Of a DNA stretch of 64,000 nt, positions 10,901 to 24,200 are shown piece after piece. The stretch is taken from the NCBI GenBank assembly GCA_973895155.1, contig OZ316894.1, positions 7,688,001-7,752,000 of the forward strand, given 5' to 3'. The stretch's first letter is position 1, and each line of letters begins with the position of its first letter. A program made the position numbers and the translations under genes. The stretch comes from Marsupella aquatica (taxonomy: Eukaryota > Marchantiophyta). Below the pieces are notes generated by a model. The model did not search any database. It had not been told where the DNA came from and worked only from the letters and a program-made list of their open reading frames with translations.

Positions 10901-12851
10901 GGCGGATGAGGAGAAGTACGACTTTGATCCTCTGGATGACACCAAACTTTGGCCAGAGGACCTGTTCCCTCTGCAAGTATGTGTTCATATCATAATCTAT
11001 CAGCTAGAGTTTATCTCAAAATTTGTCAATGTTTTGCACAGGATAACAGAGTAGCTCAATTGACTTCAATGGAAAGGCTTCTTTTCGAAGCTGAGCCGTA
11101 GAACGTGTGTTATAGCAACACTGTCAGGCATCCTGTCTTCACTCTGTCACAATATAGCATGCTTGTTAACTCTTTCCTTCTGTGGTTTTAACAACTTCCT
11201 TTGAATGTGTTCAGCCTATTGGTCAAATGGTGCTGAACAAGAACATTGACAACGTCTTTGCCGAGAATGAGATGTTGGCATTCGGCCCTGGTGTTATAGT
11301 TCCTGGAATCTACTATTCAGAAGACAAGATGATGCAGACCAGGATCTTTTCATATTCCGACACACAGAGGCATCGATTGGGACCGAACTATCTGTTGCTC
11401 CCGGTTAATGCACCCAAGTGCTCCCATCATAATAACCATCATGAGGGATTCATGAACTTCCTGCACCGAGATGAAGAGGTATAGACATGAAGGTGTTGAG
11501 GCTGTAGAATACGATTATAGCTGGATCTCGTTTTCTCTTTTTCTTCTATCCAGTCAATGAAGGAGGGACCATTTTAAACGAATGTCCCTGGATTGTGACA
11601 GGTGAATTACTTCCCATCTCGCTTTGATACTGTTCGACATGCTGCGAAGTACCCCATTGCAAGCAACGTTGTCTCTGGTTCTCGGCAAAAGGTTAATCCA
11701 TCACGCACTTGTTTTCTACTGTTGTCACTAGTGATAATAATGGCAGATTTATTACCGGACCGTAATGCTGAGAAAGAGATCCCTCTCTGAGTAGAATGTA
11801 ACATGGACAAAGAGTGTTTAGTTGTGGCGCTTGTTCTCATGTCTGCTTACGGGGTTTGCTACGGCAGCCAAGTCTCTAGCTGGATATCGTGTATGTATTC
11901 ATTTTTTACTCCATAGCATAGGATGCTTCAAGTTATAGTGTGATGTAGACAAATGTTTTCTCGTTTCCTGCTTAGCGATATGTTCAATTTTGCAGGCAAT
12001 GATAACCAAGGAGAACAACTTCAAACAGCCTGGCGAAAGATTCCGATCATTTGATCCAGCAAGGTAGAGAACTTTCCGGAAGGGAATCGTATCTCAGTTG
12101 TGATGGTCAAGACACCCGGAAGTCTTCTTGTTTTATCCTTTTCTCTTTTGCGTCCAATCCTACTCTCGTTGGAGTGTACTGAGCATGAATTTGTGATGCA
12201 GGCAAGAGAGGTTTGTGGGACGCATCGCTGAGATGCTGGCTGACCCAAGGGTGACTGATCAAGTCCGAGCAACATGGCTGTCTTACTGGGTTCAGGTATA
12301 TTAAGTCCCCTATTGTTCCGATCAAGAAAATTTTCCTCGCTCTTGTTTCTGGTTGTTATTAAACGTTTACACATGCGAAGAATTTGATTTAGCACAGATG
12401 ACTACCAAGAGCAGAGTCAGACGTAGTCTATCGTTCCTGTGGTATTCACGAGGTAGAAGCTTACTGAGGGAGATACCAATATTTCAAGTGGAACAACCCA
12501 AGAGGGAACGTTAAGGGCTGACAGTTTGCTCTCCTACATATGAGACACGTTGAGAACATATGACCAAAATCCCTCATGGCCCTGTTATTTAGAAGACGCC
12601 CTCAATTGGGATATTGGGTGGTTGGGATCTTCGGATGGATTAGTAAACGCGCTGGAGAACGAGAGTCAAATGTTTTTTTTAACCAGATTAGCTGGAGATA
12701 TCCCTGAATTTAAGTGATATCGAGGGTGTAATATGGACTGTTCACTAATAACCTCCGGCACTTTGGTTCTCAGGTTGATGCAGGGCTGGCACAACGACTT
12801 GCAACAAAGCTGAACATGTCAGGAGTCCCAAAGCTCAAGTCCGAGTTGTAG
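7944..12851 (+). CDS. CAT: Catalase (plant type)
   Basis: Peroxisomal haem enzyme decomposing hydrogen peroxide. Ten exons join in frame to 498 aa: 7944-7958, 9045-9141, 9713-10050, 10312-10494, 10707-10976, 11215-11478, 11602-11691, 11996-12063, 12202-12295, 12774-12851 (TAG). The first exon encodes only MDPYQ, the usual plant catalase start, followed by a 1.1-kb intron. Catalytic residues are in the expected places: His65 (VVHARG), Asn138 (VGNNIP), haem-ligand Tyr348 ([16 protein letters not shown]). Other family blocks are [54 protein letters not shown] and [12 protein letters not shown]. Near the C-terminus QRL sits where plant catalases carry the internal QKL-type peroxisomal signal. The protein then runs a few residues further than usual, ending KLKSEL. 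Length is close to the family's ~492 aa. Confidence 0.97.
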
Positions 12852-13860
12852 AGTCGAGAACAGCTCGCTGAAGTAGAGGGAGATCTGTAGATACACGGAG
12901 AGTTGAAGGATGGAAGCATTTGAAACCACACGACAAAGGAGAAATCGACTTATTCGCAAAGGAACTCTGTTGTTTGCGTATTGGAAGTAAACTAGTGTGT
13001 ATGTGACTGGAGCAAATTGTATAAATTGTCACCTGAAGAATATCTTCCCAGTTGACGACCGGCCACCGAGTAAGACTAAATAGAACTGATGACAATTAAA
13101 GTACCAGAGTTCTAGGTTTGGGGACGTCCTTGTCTGAGTTTGGATGTACCCAAGTACCAGGGCCCGATTAGCTCTGACTTGGGTTGAGCCAGGCCATGTT
13201 GCCTGTGGCCAGCTTGTCTGGTGTATATTCTGGGATTGGAAAGTCTTATAAAGATGTAATCTATGGATATTGGAGATCTCGTCTTTCACAGCTCCTTTGA
13301 TGTTGATTCCTTTCCTGCTTGAACCTCGGTTTAAACGACCAAACCTGGCCTAGGTCTGAATTTACGCAAAGCTCTGGTGAACCATGGGTGTTTTGTTTGT
13401 TCGTTTCGACAGGAAAGACGAGCCGCCCGCAGCTGTATTCCACGCAAACGCAAGACGAACATAATTGCTCCTAAACAAAACAATAGTTTGAGGCACGACG
13501 AACACAATTGCCCCTAAACACAAGCATTAGTTTTTACAGGTTTAAGGAATTAATATGCTTTGTTCCTTCCACTTCTGGGTAATCCTAGTTGATTTCCCTT
13601 CTGAGTTCAAGTGCCCTAGCTACCGTGTAGGGTTTTTGTATCCTACTCCTTTAAGGTCCCCTGGTCAATATTATGGTTTGGGGAGTCTTAAGCTCTGCCA
13701 TGTAGACAGTTTGTGGCTTAATTATAGCCCCATGCTCCTACACTGAAAAGATATTAAGGCATCTTATGTGTCCATGCGAGAAGGTTGCCTCGACTATATG
13801 CATGTTACAATTATGTTATTGAGTGTGCAAGTTTAGTGTACGTAAATGAGTTTGAATAAT
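12852..13860. other. 3' flank of catalase and intergenic DNA
   Basis: No gene seen. The first 400 bases are likely 3' UTR. Two similar 35-base segments containing CAAACNCAAGACGAACA/AGGCACGACGAACAC and AATTGCNCCTAAACA lie at about 13445-13530. Confidence 0.45.
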
Positions 13861-13899
13861 ATGATGCATAAGATGTTTCATACAAATGTAATGTTCCTG

Positions 13900-14870
13900 T
13901 GTTTAATGCCTGTGCATCGCACCACATCCATGTAGTCATGTTGTCATTGGTGTGGCAGAACCTCTGCATGGCATAGAAATGTGAAAGTGCGGCAAATATC
14001 TGCAGGTGGGGATTGTTGATATAATCATGCAATCATTTCAGCCATATAGTCATTGGTCCAAGAGTGCCCAACCATGCATTGCACAGAAATATTAAGGGGA
14101 AGCAAAGAATTGCAAGTGAGACACAAAAGTGTTGTCATTGCAGTTGCATTACCTATACAGTGGTGGGTGCAAATATCTCATAGTTTTGATGAAGTGGTTG
14201 TTGTTACGGAGATGTCATCATTTTGGTCAAAGTTGTTGTAAGTTGTGACAGTGTTGTTGTTATGGAGAGCAAGAGCAAGGGCAAGGGGCCGGTGATGTGA
14301 GACAGGTGACAATAGCTGGGGTGCTACAAACTCCAAGCATGGTTGTGCTATAGGAGTAAAAACCAATTATCTGTTTATTTTGTTTTCTCTCTTCCCCCTT
14401 TCGTTTTATTCTTCATTAATCACAGGCAGGCACGAGGCAGCTTGGGCAAGCAAGTCAGGCAATGGTGTATGGGTGGATTTGACAATGCATAAAACAAAAT
14501 CAAAAATCTGGCGGAAGGCCAGGATTTATCCCACTTTGTTTCATTTTTCTAAACAAACAATCTCCCATTTTTGGCAGGATTGCTTCTTATAATCTTTCAT
14601 TGATAGCCCAATGCCCAAGCATTGCATAATTGTCATTCCTGCCATGTTGTCATTCCGGCAATCCCCAAACATTGCACAGAAACTTTCAAGGTGAGGCAAA
14701 GAACTGTTCGTGAGGTAGGGAAAAGTTATTGTTCCAGCCGTATCCTCTCCACTCATGTTGTGGTTGTGAAAGTGCTGTCATTTTGGTTGGGTGTTTGTTG
14801 TTGCAAAAGTGATGTTGTTAGGAAGGGGAGGGTGAGACAGGGATGCTGCAAGGTCCAGGTGCGGTCATGC
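13900..14870. repeat. Three diverged copies of a ~250-500-bp local repeat
   Basis: Blocks at about 13905-14000, 14045-14330 and 14610-14860 share the ordered words CATGTTGTCATT, GCATTGCACAGAAA, a GAGGCAAAGAA-like element, GTGAGACA, TCATTTTGGT and GTGTTGTTGTTA. The copies differ by many substitutions and indels, so they are old duplications. Open frames within them are not conserved between copies, which argues against coding. Confidence 0.55.
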
Positions 14871-15890
14871 CGCACTAGTGGAGGGAGAAGTTTTCCCTTT
14901 GTTTGCTTCCTTTTCCTATGTTTTCCCTTTCCACGCACTCCTCTCCTCTTACGGCAGCCAGGTAGGCAGATGAGGAGAGGAGGGCAGGCAGGGCAAACAA
15001 GCGGGCAGATGTACTGCAATGGTACGCATACTGTGTGAGGCATATCATAGTGTCAAGGGTATCTGGCATCAGGTGTACTGCATGAGGTGTACTGAGGCAT
15101 CAGCATCAGGCATACCGCATCGGTTGTGAAGGACTACCTCAAACAGGTCAATACAACTTGCTTTTGTGCAAAGTTTTCTTGGAATGCTCTTTGCGTGAAA
15201 CTGTGGCCCATGTCCTCCTTGTCACGCACAATCTGCTCCTGGCTAAGTTGAAAGAGATAGGCACTGACTCTGGTATTCGGTCATGATGCCGCCCTTCATC
15301 TGCAAAGTCTCCAAGCCTGTATTTTGTTCACAAATTATGAGGTGTGCTACTCTCGACAGAATCTGTGAATAAATTTTACAAATCATCAGAAATTTGTTCT
15401 GCAACAAGACTTCCCGGGTAACACCTCAAAATATGACATATACGACATCCCTCCATACCATGGTAAACCTTGTTATCTTCCTTAAATCAATGAGTGAAGT
15501 GCACACAGTATATTACCACTTTTTGATGTGTGATGACCAGCAGGGAAGACTTTCTGTAGATAATGAGCTGTTTCATAATTAGTATGAGCTATGCTGTCTA
15601 TCAGTAGTTTGATGATTACTCTAAGCAGATCCAGCTTCAAAGGCAGTTTTTCTGTCAGTCTACAAAACAGAATTACTCTCTGTTGAATGGACATTCTGTC
15701 ATCAGTCTAGACCAAGGTCAGAAATTAAGTCTTGAAGACCTGTCCATTGTGATCGTTGAGGACTACCCTGGCGTCTATCAGACTGAAGCTGATGGAAAGC
15801 ATCACCAGCCAAGCCATGGTACTTCGTCATTGACAAACCATGTTGAAAGGACAGCAATGCGTTTGGAGTGACACCTAACAAAGTACATTG
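14871..15890. other. Intergenic with short CATCAGG-type repeats
   Basis: No gene recognised. A purine-rich stretch (14938-15005) and a short cluster of TGCATGAGGTGTACT / GGCATCAGGCATACC words (about 15058-15122) are present. Open frames are short and overlap on both strands without a family match. Confidence 0.4.
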
Positions 15891-15911
15891 TTTGGGGAAT
15901 AGTTCTTCTTG

Positions 15912-15968
15912 GAGTCCGGTAGCTGAGAACAGGAGTCCGGTAGCTGGGAGTCCGGTAGCTGAGAACGC
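15912..15968. repeat. Short tandem repeat, GAGTCCGGTAGCTG
   Basis: Three copies of GGAGTCCGGTAGCTG in 57 bases, two of them followed by AGAAC. On the minus strand this would read as QLPDS repeats, but the frame is short and has no other support. Confidence 0.8.
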
Positions 15969-18209
15969 AGAGCGATAAAACAACTGACGCTTTCCTTGGA
16001 TGGAAGAGAGAGAGTACTTTCCTTGGAGAAAGGGGAAGGACCGGAACTCAAAAATAGAAAGAGCACTCCATTGCCAAAATAGCACGCAGTTGCCCCAAAA
16101 CTTCTCAAACTAAATTCCACCTGAGACAAAGTTAGACAAGATTCTGGGGGCCTAAATTACTCCCACTTTTCAGTGCCAGCATAGCAGCTCTTCTGCATTA
16201 GGTCAGTTAGCAGTCCATCACCATTCTTGTGTCGATCACTTTTCTTGCAGTTATAAAACACTTAAAGTGGCAACGAGATAGGCAATAACTTAGGCGCTTT
16301 CATGACACACTCACAGCCTTTCTCCTGATTATCTGTATGTAATGTCAGGGTCATTTAACTCGAGGATTTCCTATTGTCCTTTATGTCCCTTCTTCCTTGT
16401 TTGTTTTGACTGTTTGACCTTTGTTTTATGAGCCTGAATGCCCAAGCTCGTCACGAGTAATTGATGAAATCTCAGTTGACCATGTTTTCACACTGCCTCA
16501 TTGCCCCATATATGATTTACGGTCCTTTCGTGATTACATCACCTAAACGTTTATCCCCCATGAATTTTTTCTCATGTAATTTAAAGTGTTTCAGTCAAGT
16601 TTTAATAAATAGATATCATGTTATAAATAAGGCCAGTTATGGGTGCATAAATTGCTCACGTTCAAATGGCTCCTTCGAGGCCTCTAGAACTCTCATAAAC
16701 CCAAACAACTCCACAAGTACAAGTATTAAAGACAACTTACCTCGTGGATTACTCGCCTGACCGGCTGCGCAACTTACAAAGGGTTTTACAGCGTTTCAGT
16801 TAATGTGGAGATTTGTATCCGTCAGAATACCCTCCTCAATTCTCAACATGGATTTGCTGGAAAGAAGAATCGCATGTTCCAGCCAGATTACACATGACCG
16901 ACCAATTGGCGTATTTCGTGAGAACCCGAATCGCATGTTCCAGCCAGATTACACGTAACCGACCAATTGGAGTCTTTCGTGAAGAACCCGCTACCGATTA
17001 TCATGTACTAGAAGACTTTTCTATGGAGATGAATTGCTCAATGTACTCGTCTACATCCCCAACATGTCCACAACGTGAGGCGTTCCAATTGAAGACACTC
17101 TGGCACTATCCACCTCTTTTGAACAACTTATGAGGAGACAATCTGGCTTGGTGAAGAGTTGACATTTTACGGTAATTACGAACTCCACCACGCTCCAGCT
17201 CCGTCATCAAACACTACTTTCCCAAATAAGTATGTCATCTACTGGCAGCCCTGTCATTTCCATCCACTGTTGCTGACAGGCTTCAAAGCAATTGATATAC
17301 AAAAAACTCAATTCGATCGAATAGTTAGGAAAGGCAACCGTATAAGTTTACCATCTTATACGTCTACCAACTCCAGCATCCGAGATTTTCACCAATATTA
17401 CCATTCAGCGTACCTAACTCAACTCCTCGGATGTCACAAACAACAAGAGCAAACTTCAGTGTACGAACAAATCTGGTAGACTATCCCCTCCTAATACGCC
17501 AAGCTAAGATACATAGAACAAAAAGAAGTCCACTTCAAGACTATCATTCTTGTTTGCGTCAATGTAACGTGACAGGAGGTCGTAAGACAGACCGAAGCCT
17601 TTGCAAGACGGGAACAATGGTGTAAAGCCCTTAAGGCTGCTGTAGAAGGGTTACTACATGAGGATTTCACAAGCAACCTCAATTGAGTCCACAATAGTGT
17701 CCAAGGTGACACATCTGCACGATTGCAAAACTACTTGCAATCCACTAAGTCCTACTCTTCACATATGGTACATCTGGTGGCATCTAACTAAGGTTCTGGC
17801 ATTATAAAGAAGAACAAGACAGGTTTGTCTAGCTGCAATAGACTAAGCTTCGCGTCCCAGCATCTTTAACATAAGGAGGAGTAACAGCTGCGGAAAGCTC
17901 TCAACAAGTCTACCGCATGTTGAATAGCTTCAGGGTTTCAAAACCAGACGCATTAGGCAGCGTAAGTACCTGAACCCTTGACCATGCCAGACACTTTTGC
18001 TTCCTGGTCCCGGGTGACTAATACAAAAAAACACTGATACGGTTGAGCATGAAGTCAATAATTTCGTTACTTATTACATATGGTACACGTTTGAGAGAAC
18101 CCCCGGTGTGAAGATGTGTTCCCTGCTGATGTGCCTTAACCAAGGGCTTGACGCCTAACAGCCAGATAACAGCTGTATCTGTTTGGCAAGATCTCTCAAC
18201 CGAATTCAA
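15969..18209. other. Intergenic, 3' flank of IREH1-like kinase
   Basis: No recognisable gene. Open frames at 16461-16760, 16813-17133, 17159-17479 and on the minus strand at 17491-17712 have no known motif. They may be relics of a transposable element, but I see no reverse transcriptase, integrase or transposase signature. The part adjoining 18209 is probably the 3' UTR of the minus-strand kinase. Confidence 0.45.
16867..16990. repeat. Two-copy 61-bp direct repeat
   Basis: Two nearly identical tandem copies begin GAATCGCATGTTCCAGCCAG and continue with ATTACACRTRACCGACCAAT and TGGNGTNTTTCGTG. They differ at only a few positions, so the duplication is recent compared with the surrounding sequence. 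Confidence 0.9.
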
Positions 18210-21200
18210 CTAGTCCTTTGGAGTATCTTTTCCTCCGGTCTGTATAAGCAGATCATAGTTGATTGATGCAAGCTGTGATAAATTCTGCACATTACATTCA
18301 AATACAATCACATATCAGAAAGAAAGAGATCAGTGGCAAGCCCGCCCTGATATTTCAAAAGATGTTTAGGAGAAATGCGAAATGCACAGCAATAGCATGA
18401 TTGATCAAATATATAATCAGGAGAGATCACCTCATGCAAAAGTACTACTCTTTCTGTTCCAGAAACTAACTAGTCAATGGATAAAATCCTCACCTTAAAC
18501 GAAAAATTGCTAAATGTATACTTTCCCACAGGCGTTGACTCAAATTCGGTCATTTCACGATATTCATCCCCCTGCACAAGAGATACGATACGCTTTCAAT
18601 TGCTATGACTACAGAAAAAATATGTAGCAACCAGATATCTACTGTAGGTACTGGATGCTAAAATTCTGATTAGGTGTTTCTATCCAACTTGGATATATAG
18701 CGGTTCTTACTATAACTATCATGAATCAAAAGAATAGCAAGAGGGACTTCACCCCTTCTTCTGGCCTGGTCTCCAGAGAACCACTGCTCCCCCCATTACT
18801 GCTGCTTTCATAATCTGAGGAGTCCCCAAACTCTTCTTCCGGAAAAACACGCCCATCTGTCGAGCTCCACATGTGGCGTGATGTGAAGTAACTGGTGTCA
18901 TGAGCAGTATCGGGGCTTGGAACAAAAGCGGCCTGGAGTCATCACAAGCCAAGGAACCAAGAATTAATCGAGGAAATAGTGCCAGTGCCAGTCATTGACC
19001 ACAATGATAGTTTTCAGATGCACACATGCCGTGACCCTTCAAGGAACTACCACACACACTGCTCGAACTAGAACGTTCACTCATGGACTCCTGAGCAAAC
19101 TCCTAGAACAAGAGGTGGTGGCATGACTGGTACAATAAGGCCCATTTGGCTATCAGGGATTGGACAATAGACTTTGCCGGAATATGTTACGAAAAAAACC
19201 AGCTGAAGCACGCTTACGACCAGGAACCATGACATTCACCACACCAGTATGAGACAAGGGTAGCTCTGCCCTGTGCTTTCCTGGGACAATACCAATCTTT
19301 TTCTTTGCAACGCATGAATCGATGCGTTTAATGTAGACCCCTCTCTGACATCAACGACGACTAGGGAAGTCACAAACCTTCTGCCGCGCAAGAGTATCCC
19401 AATTTATATCCTTAAAAAAGGGATGCGCTTTCACCTGCAGAGAAATGAGTAAGTCAGTACATGGCGAATCGTCACTCCATTACAACAATAATCAAGGATA
19501 GGACAAGAGGCCTGACAGGTGTGTTTGCCCACATAACTTACCTCTTTAGCTCCCTTTGCACCAAGTCGCTCATTGGGGTCCTCTCTAAGAAGCCTACACA
19601 AATCAGAGCATGTTTTAATTCTCAAATTTATGTCACCTCACTCTGCTTGCATCATTCTTCCCCTTGACGCTTGTCGAGTAACGCATGTAGTGAAAGCACA
19701 CACAAGATACTGAAAATTTTTCAGAATAACTGAATAATCTCCCACTTCAACTCCTACATAGGAGTCTGGTTACATTGCAGTTATTGGACTTCAAGAGAGA
19801 GATCGACGAAACAAATTATGCTTTTAAGTTAAGGCCTGAAAAGTGTCCAACGCTACTCTAATTTTTACAATATTTCAAGGCGGCCGCGCCCGCGTAGAAA
19901 TCTCTACTTGACTCATTCTTTCGACTCTGCCTAATTGGCAAAATCCCTGATAGAGGTGATGTCATATGAATAATCCTCGATCTACAAACATATCATGTCA
20001 GTTGTCGAGTTTCTCGCCATGGGACATCAACAACTGCAGGAGATCCTACCACTAATCATTGATCTGAAGTGAGTCGTAATAAGGGCTTACTTATCAATGA
20101 GATCCTGTGCCTCATAAGACATATCTTCGGGAACCTCGGGCCATGGTATGTTGCGATTCAGGATATTGTCAAATATGATCTGCACGAATGAAATACACAA
20201 CTTCAACATCGTACTAAAAAAAACCCAGATATAATCGGTATCTTTCTGTCAAGAGAAGCTGCCAGGACCAACCGTTAACTCCGAAGCATTTACTCAAATT
20301 TGATTTCCAAACCGCCAATATATGTAAACAACGCCTCCTATACTCACGATAAGGTAACCTTGTTCAGTTCACGTCTTAAGACGACACCAAAATCTATTGG
20401 GATCCACTCTGGAATCTGTGCTAGCCAACGACAACACATGGAAACAAAATCCGGACTAATCTAACTGACGATGCTGTCTGACCATGTCATACATCCAGCT
20501 CCATATATGTCGTCTTAGTGTCCATTTGAATCCCAAAGAATCAAATAAACAATTAATAACTAGGACAGGAACTAGGTTACATCCCACTCGATGGGCTCGA
20601 AAACATAAATTAAAAAGACCCAAACCTATTGACGACTGTAATGTACAGAAAGAGGTCCAGTTGGTCTCACATGGAGTCAATGGTAGTAAAACAACAAACC
20701 CCAGGTAGATACCACGAGGCTGAAACGTACAAATCTATAGCAAAGGGGCACAGTACGCATGATATTGGTCAAACCTGAGGATGCTCAGCATTGAACGGTG
20801 GAATGCGAGTGAGGAACTCGAACAGGATTACTCCAGTGGACCACCAATCAGCAGGTGTACCTGTCGATGTCTTACATTAGTTGAAGCAGAAAAGCCATCT
20901 ACAAAATGAAGAGTTCTCAGATAGCTACATATCCCTAGCACTGACATGTTACAAAGATTACACTTGCCATTTCTGCGATCCAGAAATCAAACTCACCGTG
21001 TCCAGTTCCAAGTAAAATTTCAGGGGCCAGATAATCTGGAGTCCCCACGGCAGACTGCTGCTGACGCCTCTCTCGCTGCTTGGCGTACTCTGCTGGAGGA
21101 AAAGATTCTTCTACTTGCATTGCAGTTTTTGCAGCTGGTCCAGATAAATCATCTGTGCTGTTGATGAGACCAACTCTTGAAAGCCCGAAGTCTGTAAGCT

Positions 21201-24200
21201 GCAGCAGGGTTGCCAAAAACAGAATTGAAAAGTTGTCTTCCGACACAAAATAACTGCTGATAGAGACGGGGTTCATTAATGATTTCAAACTCTAAACCAA
21301 AACACAGGGTTGTGTGACTAGCATGGAATCACTGACATCTCTGCAAATTCAAGAGCAGCAGTAAAAGAAAAACATCTCACTTTAATGTGGCCATCGTGGG
21401 CTATGAGAAGATTATCTGGTTTCAAGTCCCTGTGTACTACTCCCAGAGAATGTAAGTACTCGAGCGCAAGCACCTGCAAAGGACGCAACCAAATCCAGCA
21501 CTTCAATCGCATCACATTCTTCTGAGCAGTGGTTACATCATGATTTGGGTTGCGGTTAACGCCCGCACAAGGTGGACAATCTATAACCCAGTAAAACACC
21601 GTCTCACCCACGCCTTCGAAAATTTTAGTCTTGCGCCCCGTACCTACATACGCTCGTCTTGAAATCTTACCAATTCAGCTATGTAGACACGTGCCATTTC
21701 CTCCTCCAGGCATCCTAGAGATCTGAGCATTGAGTAGAGGTCTCCTCCATTTAAATACTCCATTACGAGATAGAGATTATCTCGGCAGGTGAAAGAGTAG
21801 AAAAACCGCACCTGCAGCAGTCAGCCAAAGCCACTCTTGAAAACATCCTAAAACCTAACATTCCTAGAAATTAGGCAATATCACAGTATGCAACGAGAAA
21901 GCGACTGTTAAAAAAATAAATGTAAGTAGTACATATATTTTTGGAACGATGAGGGGAGGCTCACCACAAATGGGTTGCGGGCATGTATGAGAATATTCCG
22001 TTCTGCTTGGACGCTTTCCACCGCATTCTTCCTTATCATGTCTACTTTCCTGAGAACCTGCAACCGGACGTATTCATCAAATGTAGAACATGATGCCTGA
22101 TCTAGAATGCCCAATCGAGGATAGCTCTTACACATGCACAATTAAATGCACAACGCCTTCCCTCCTCAGTAAAATATTTCAACAATTCCCCGTCAATTCC
22201 GATTTTGCCATGGCACACCGACAAGCTTCTGGATAGTCACCACTAACCTTAATAGCAAAAAGGTCACCTGTAATCCTTTTCCTGGCTAAAAACACCCTCC
22301 CAAAAGCACCACGGCTGATAGGCTTTATAATCTCAAAGTCATCAATGGTTGTTCGATCCTTGTAAGCAGCTGATGGGTGCACTGGGGTGGACTTCGAACT
22401 CGTAAACCGATCCTCTTCAATGTCGTCATCAAGCATACTACTTGCAGCATCGAGGCTATTTTGCTCTGCTGCCTCAGCTACCACCTGGTACTTCTCCCTG
22501 CCAACAAACGAAACATTACACTATGCCCGATCAAAACGCTGCGACAAGCATCAATGGAGAACGTAGTACCTACTCAAATGACGAGTTTTCTGGTGACGAC
22601 CTGGATTGCTAAGGCCAGAGGATGTGACTTTGAAAGGTAAATTAATGCCTAACTACGGAGGTCAAAATTGACATACCAAATTCTAGGCTTTAGTAAATAT
22701 CCTTATAAGCCGCTCACGTGCTCATGTGCACATCTTAAAAAGTATCACCCCAAGACAGAAGAAGTAGGATTCTCCACAAGGCGGAGTAAAAACCTTTCCA
22801 TGGGCAAATCCTTGTAGTGAATAAAGAAGTGAATAAGTTTTCCCTGATGAATGTACCTTAGTAATTTTGCAATGCGCTTTCCAAAAGTATCCACTGTACG
22901 CGCCTCAACTTTATTGTGCTGCATTACTTCAGTGAGGTCTTGCATGCAGGAAACTATATACTGCACAGAGCCGAAATCACCTGGATTTGTGTTCGCTACA
23001 CAGTGAGCTATGTCTGCCAACTCATTCATCTGCAATTACAATAATGCCAACCAGTTCTCCAATCATTTATCGAGGTAAGAGGACAAGAACATGAAGGTAA
23101 GGAAGTATAGACCAGATGGCCCAACGAGCTTCACATCCAGAACGAACAAAAATGATAAAAGTGTGCATGGGAGAGAGCCCGAGTGCGAAAGCATAAAATT
23201 TTGTCGTCCTTTTCTATGCAACCAAAAAGTGTGAGCGTAAGGTTAACAGGCAGAGAGCCCCAACCTGCATGGGATCTCCTGGCTCAACGAGACTGCTTCG
23301 ATCAGGTGCAAGCACTTGGTCAAGACTATTAGTCCTTGAAGCAATTAGAGGAGAGCGAGGAGTCAAACTGCCTCCTGACGATGAAGCCATACCCGAATCA
23401 GACTTTGGGCCGAAGCGAGTTTTAGGATTGAAATTTCCGTCGATACTGGCAGCATCGATCTCATGTAGATCTTCCAGCATATCTTGAGAATTCCTACGGT
23501 TCAGACTGCTTGACCCGTCAAACATTAATAAACTTCCATCCCCTGCAGTCCCTCCTGGAGCAGGACCTTGATCCGGACTTCCGCTGGCACCTATTTGGGG
23601 GATCTTCGGAGGACAACTTTCCAACATCTTCTCCAGTGTTTCTGCTAGTCTCTTTAATCGGTCGTCTATACCTAGAGATTTGAGATCACACCTGTCGGCA
23701 CATGCACAGACACGCGAATGCTCTTCTAGAACTGCAGTCGGCACTTCCTCTTCACAGATTCTGCAGATGACCATATAAGGGTCATCGACCAGTCCTGGTT
23801 GATCCCCCCAGTAACCCCATGAGAGTCTGTGTTGTATTGAAGGTGTATGTAATGAAGGCGTACTACTCTGGCCACTATTATTTCTAGTAAGCGATGAAGC
23901 TCCATCGTCTCTGTCAACTTGAACCTGTAAGTCCCGCTTCGATATGCCACGACTGGCTGCCTTGCTTTCACTATCAGCTCGTGCAGAATCCGGAGTAGAT
24001 GGCATCACTGGCGAAGGACGAGAACCATCTGATTGGTTTGTGAATTTTCTCCATGATGCCAGACGATCTGCTATGAGGGAATCAACTTCAGTTTTGACCT
24101 TCTCTTGTCTCAAGGTAGAACTCTTTAACCCAATAACAGATGGCTTGCTCTTCTCGACAGATGATGAAGTCCCTTCATCTTTCCTTTTGTCCACACGCTT

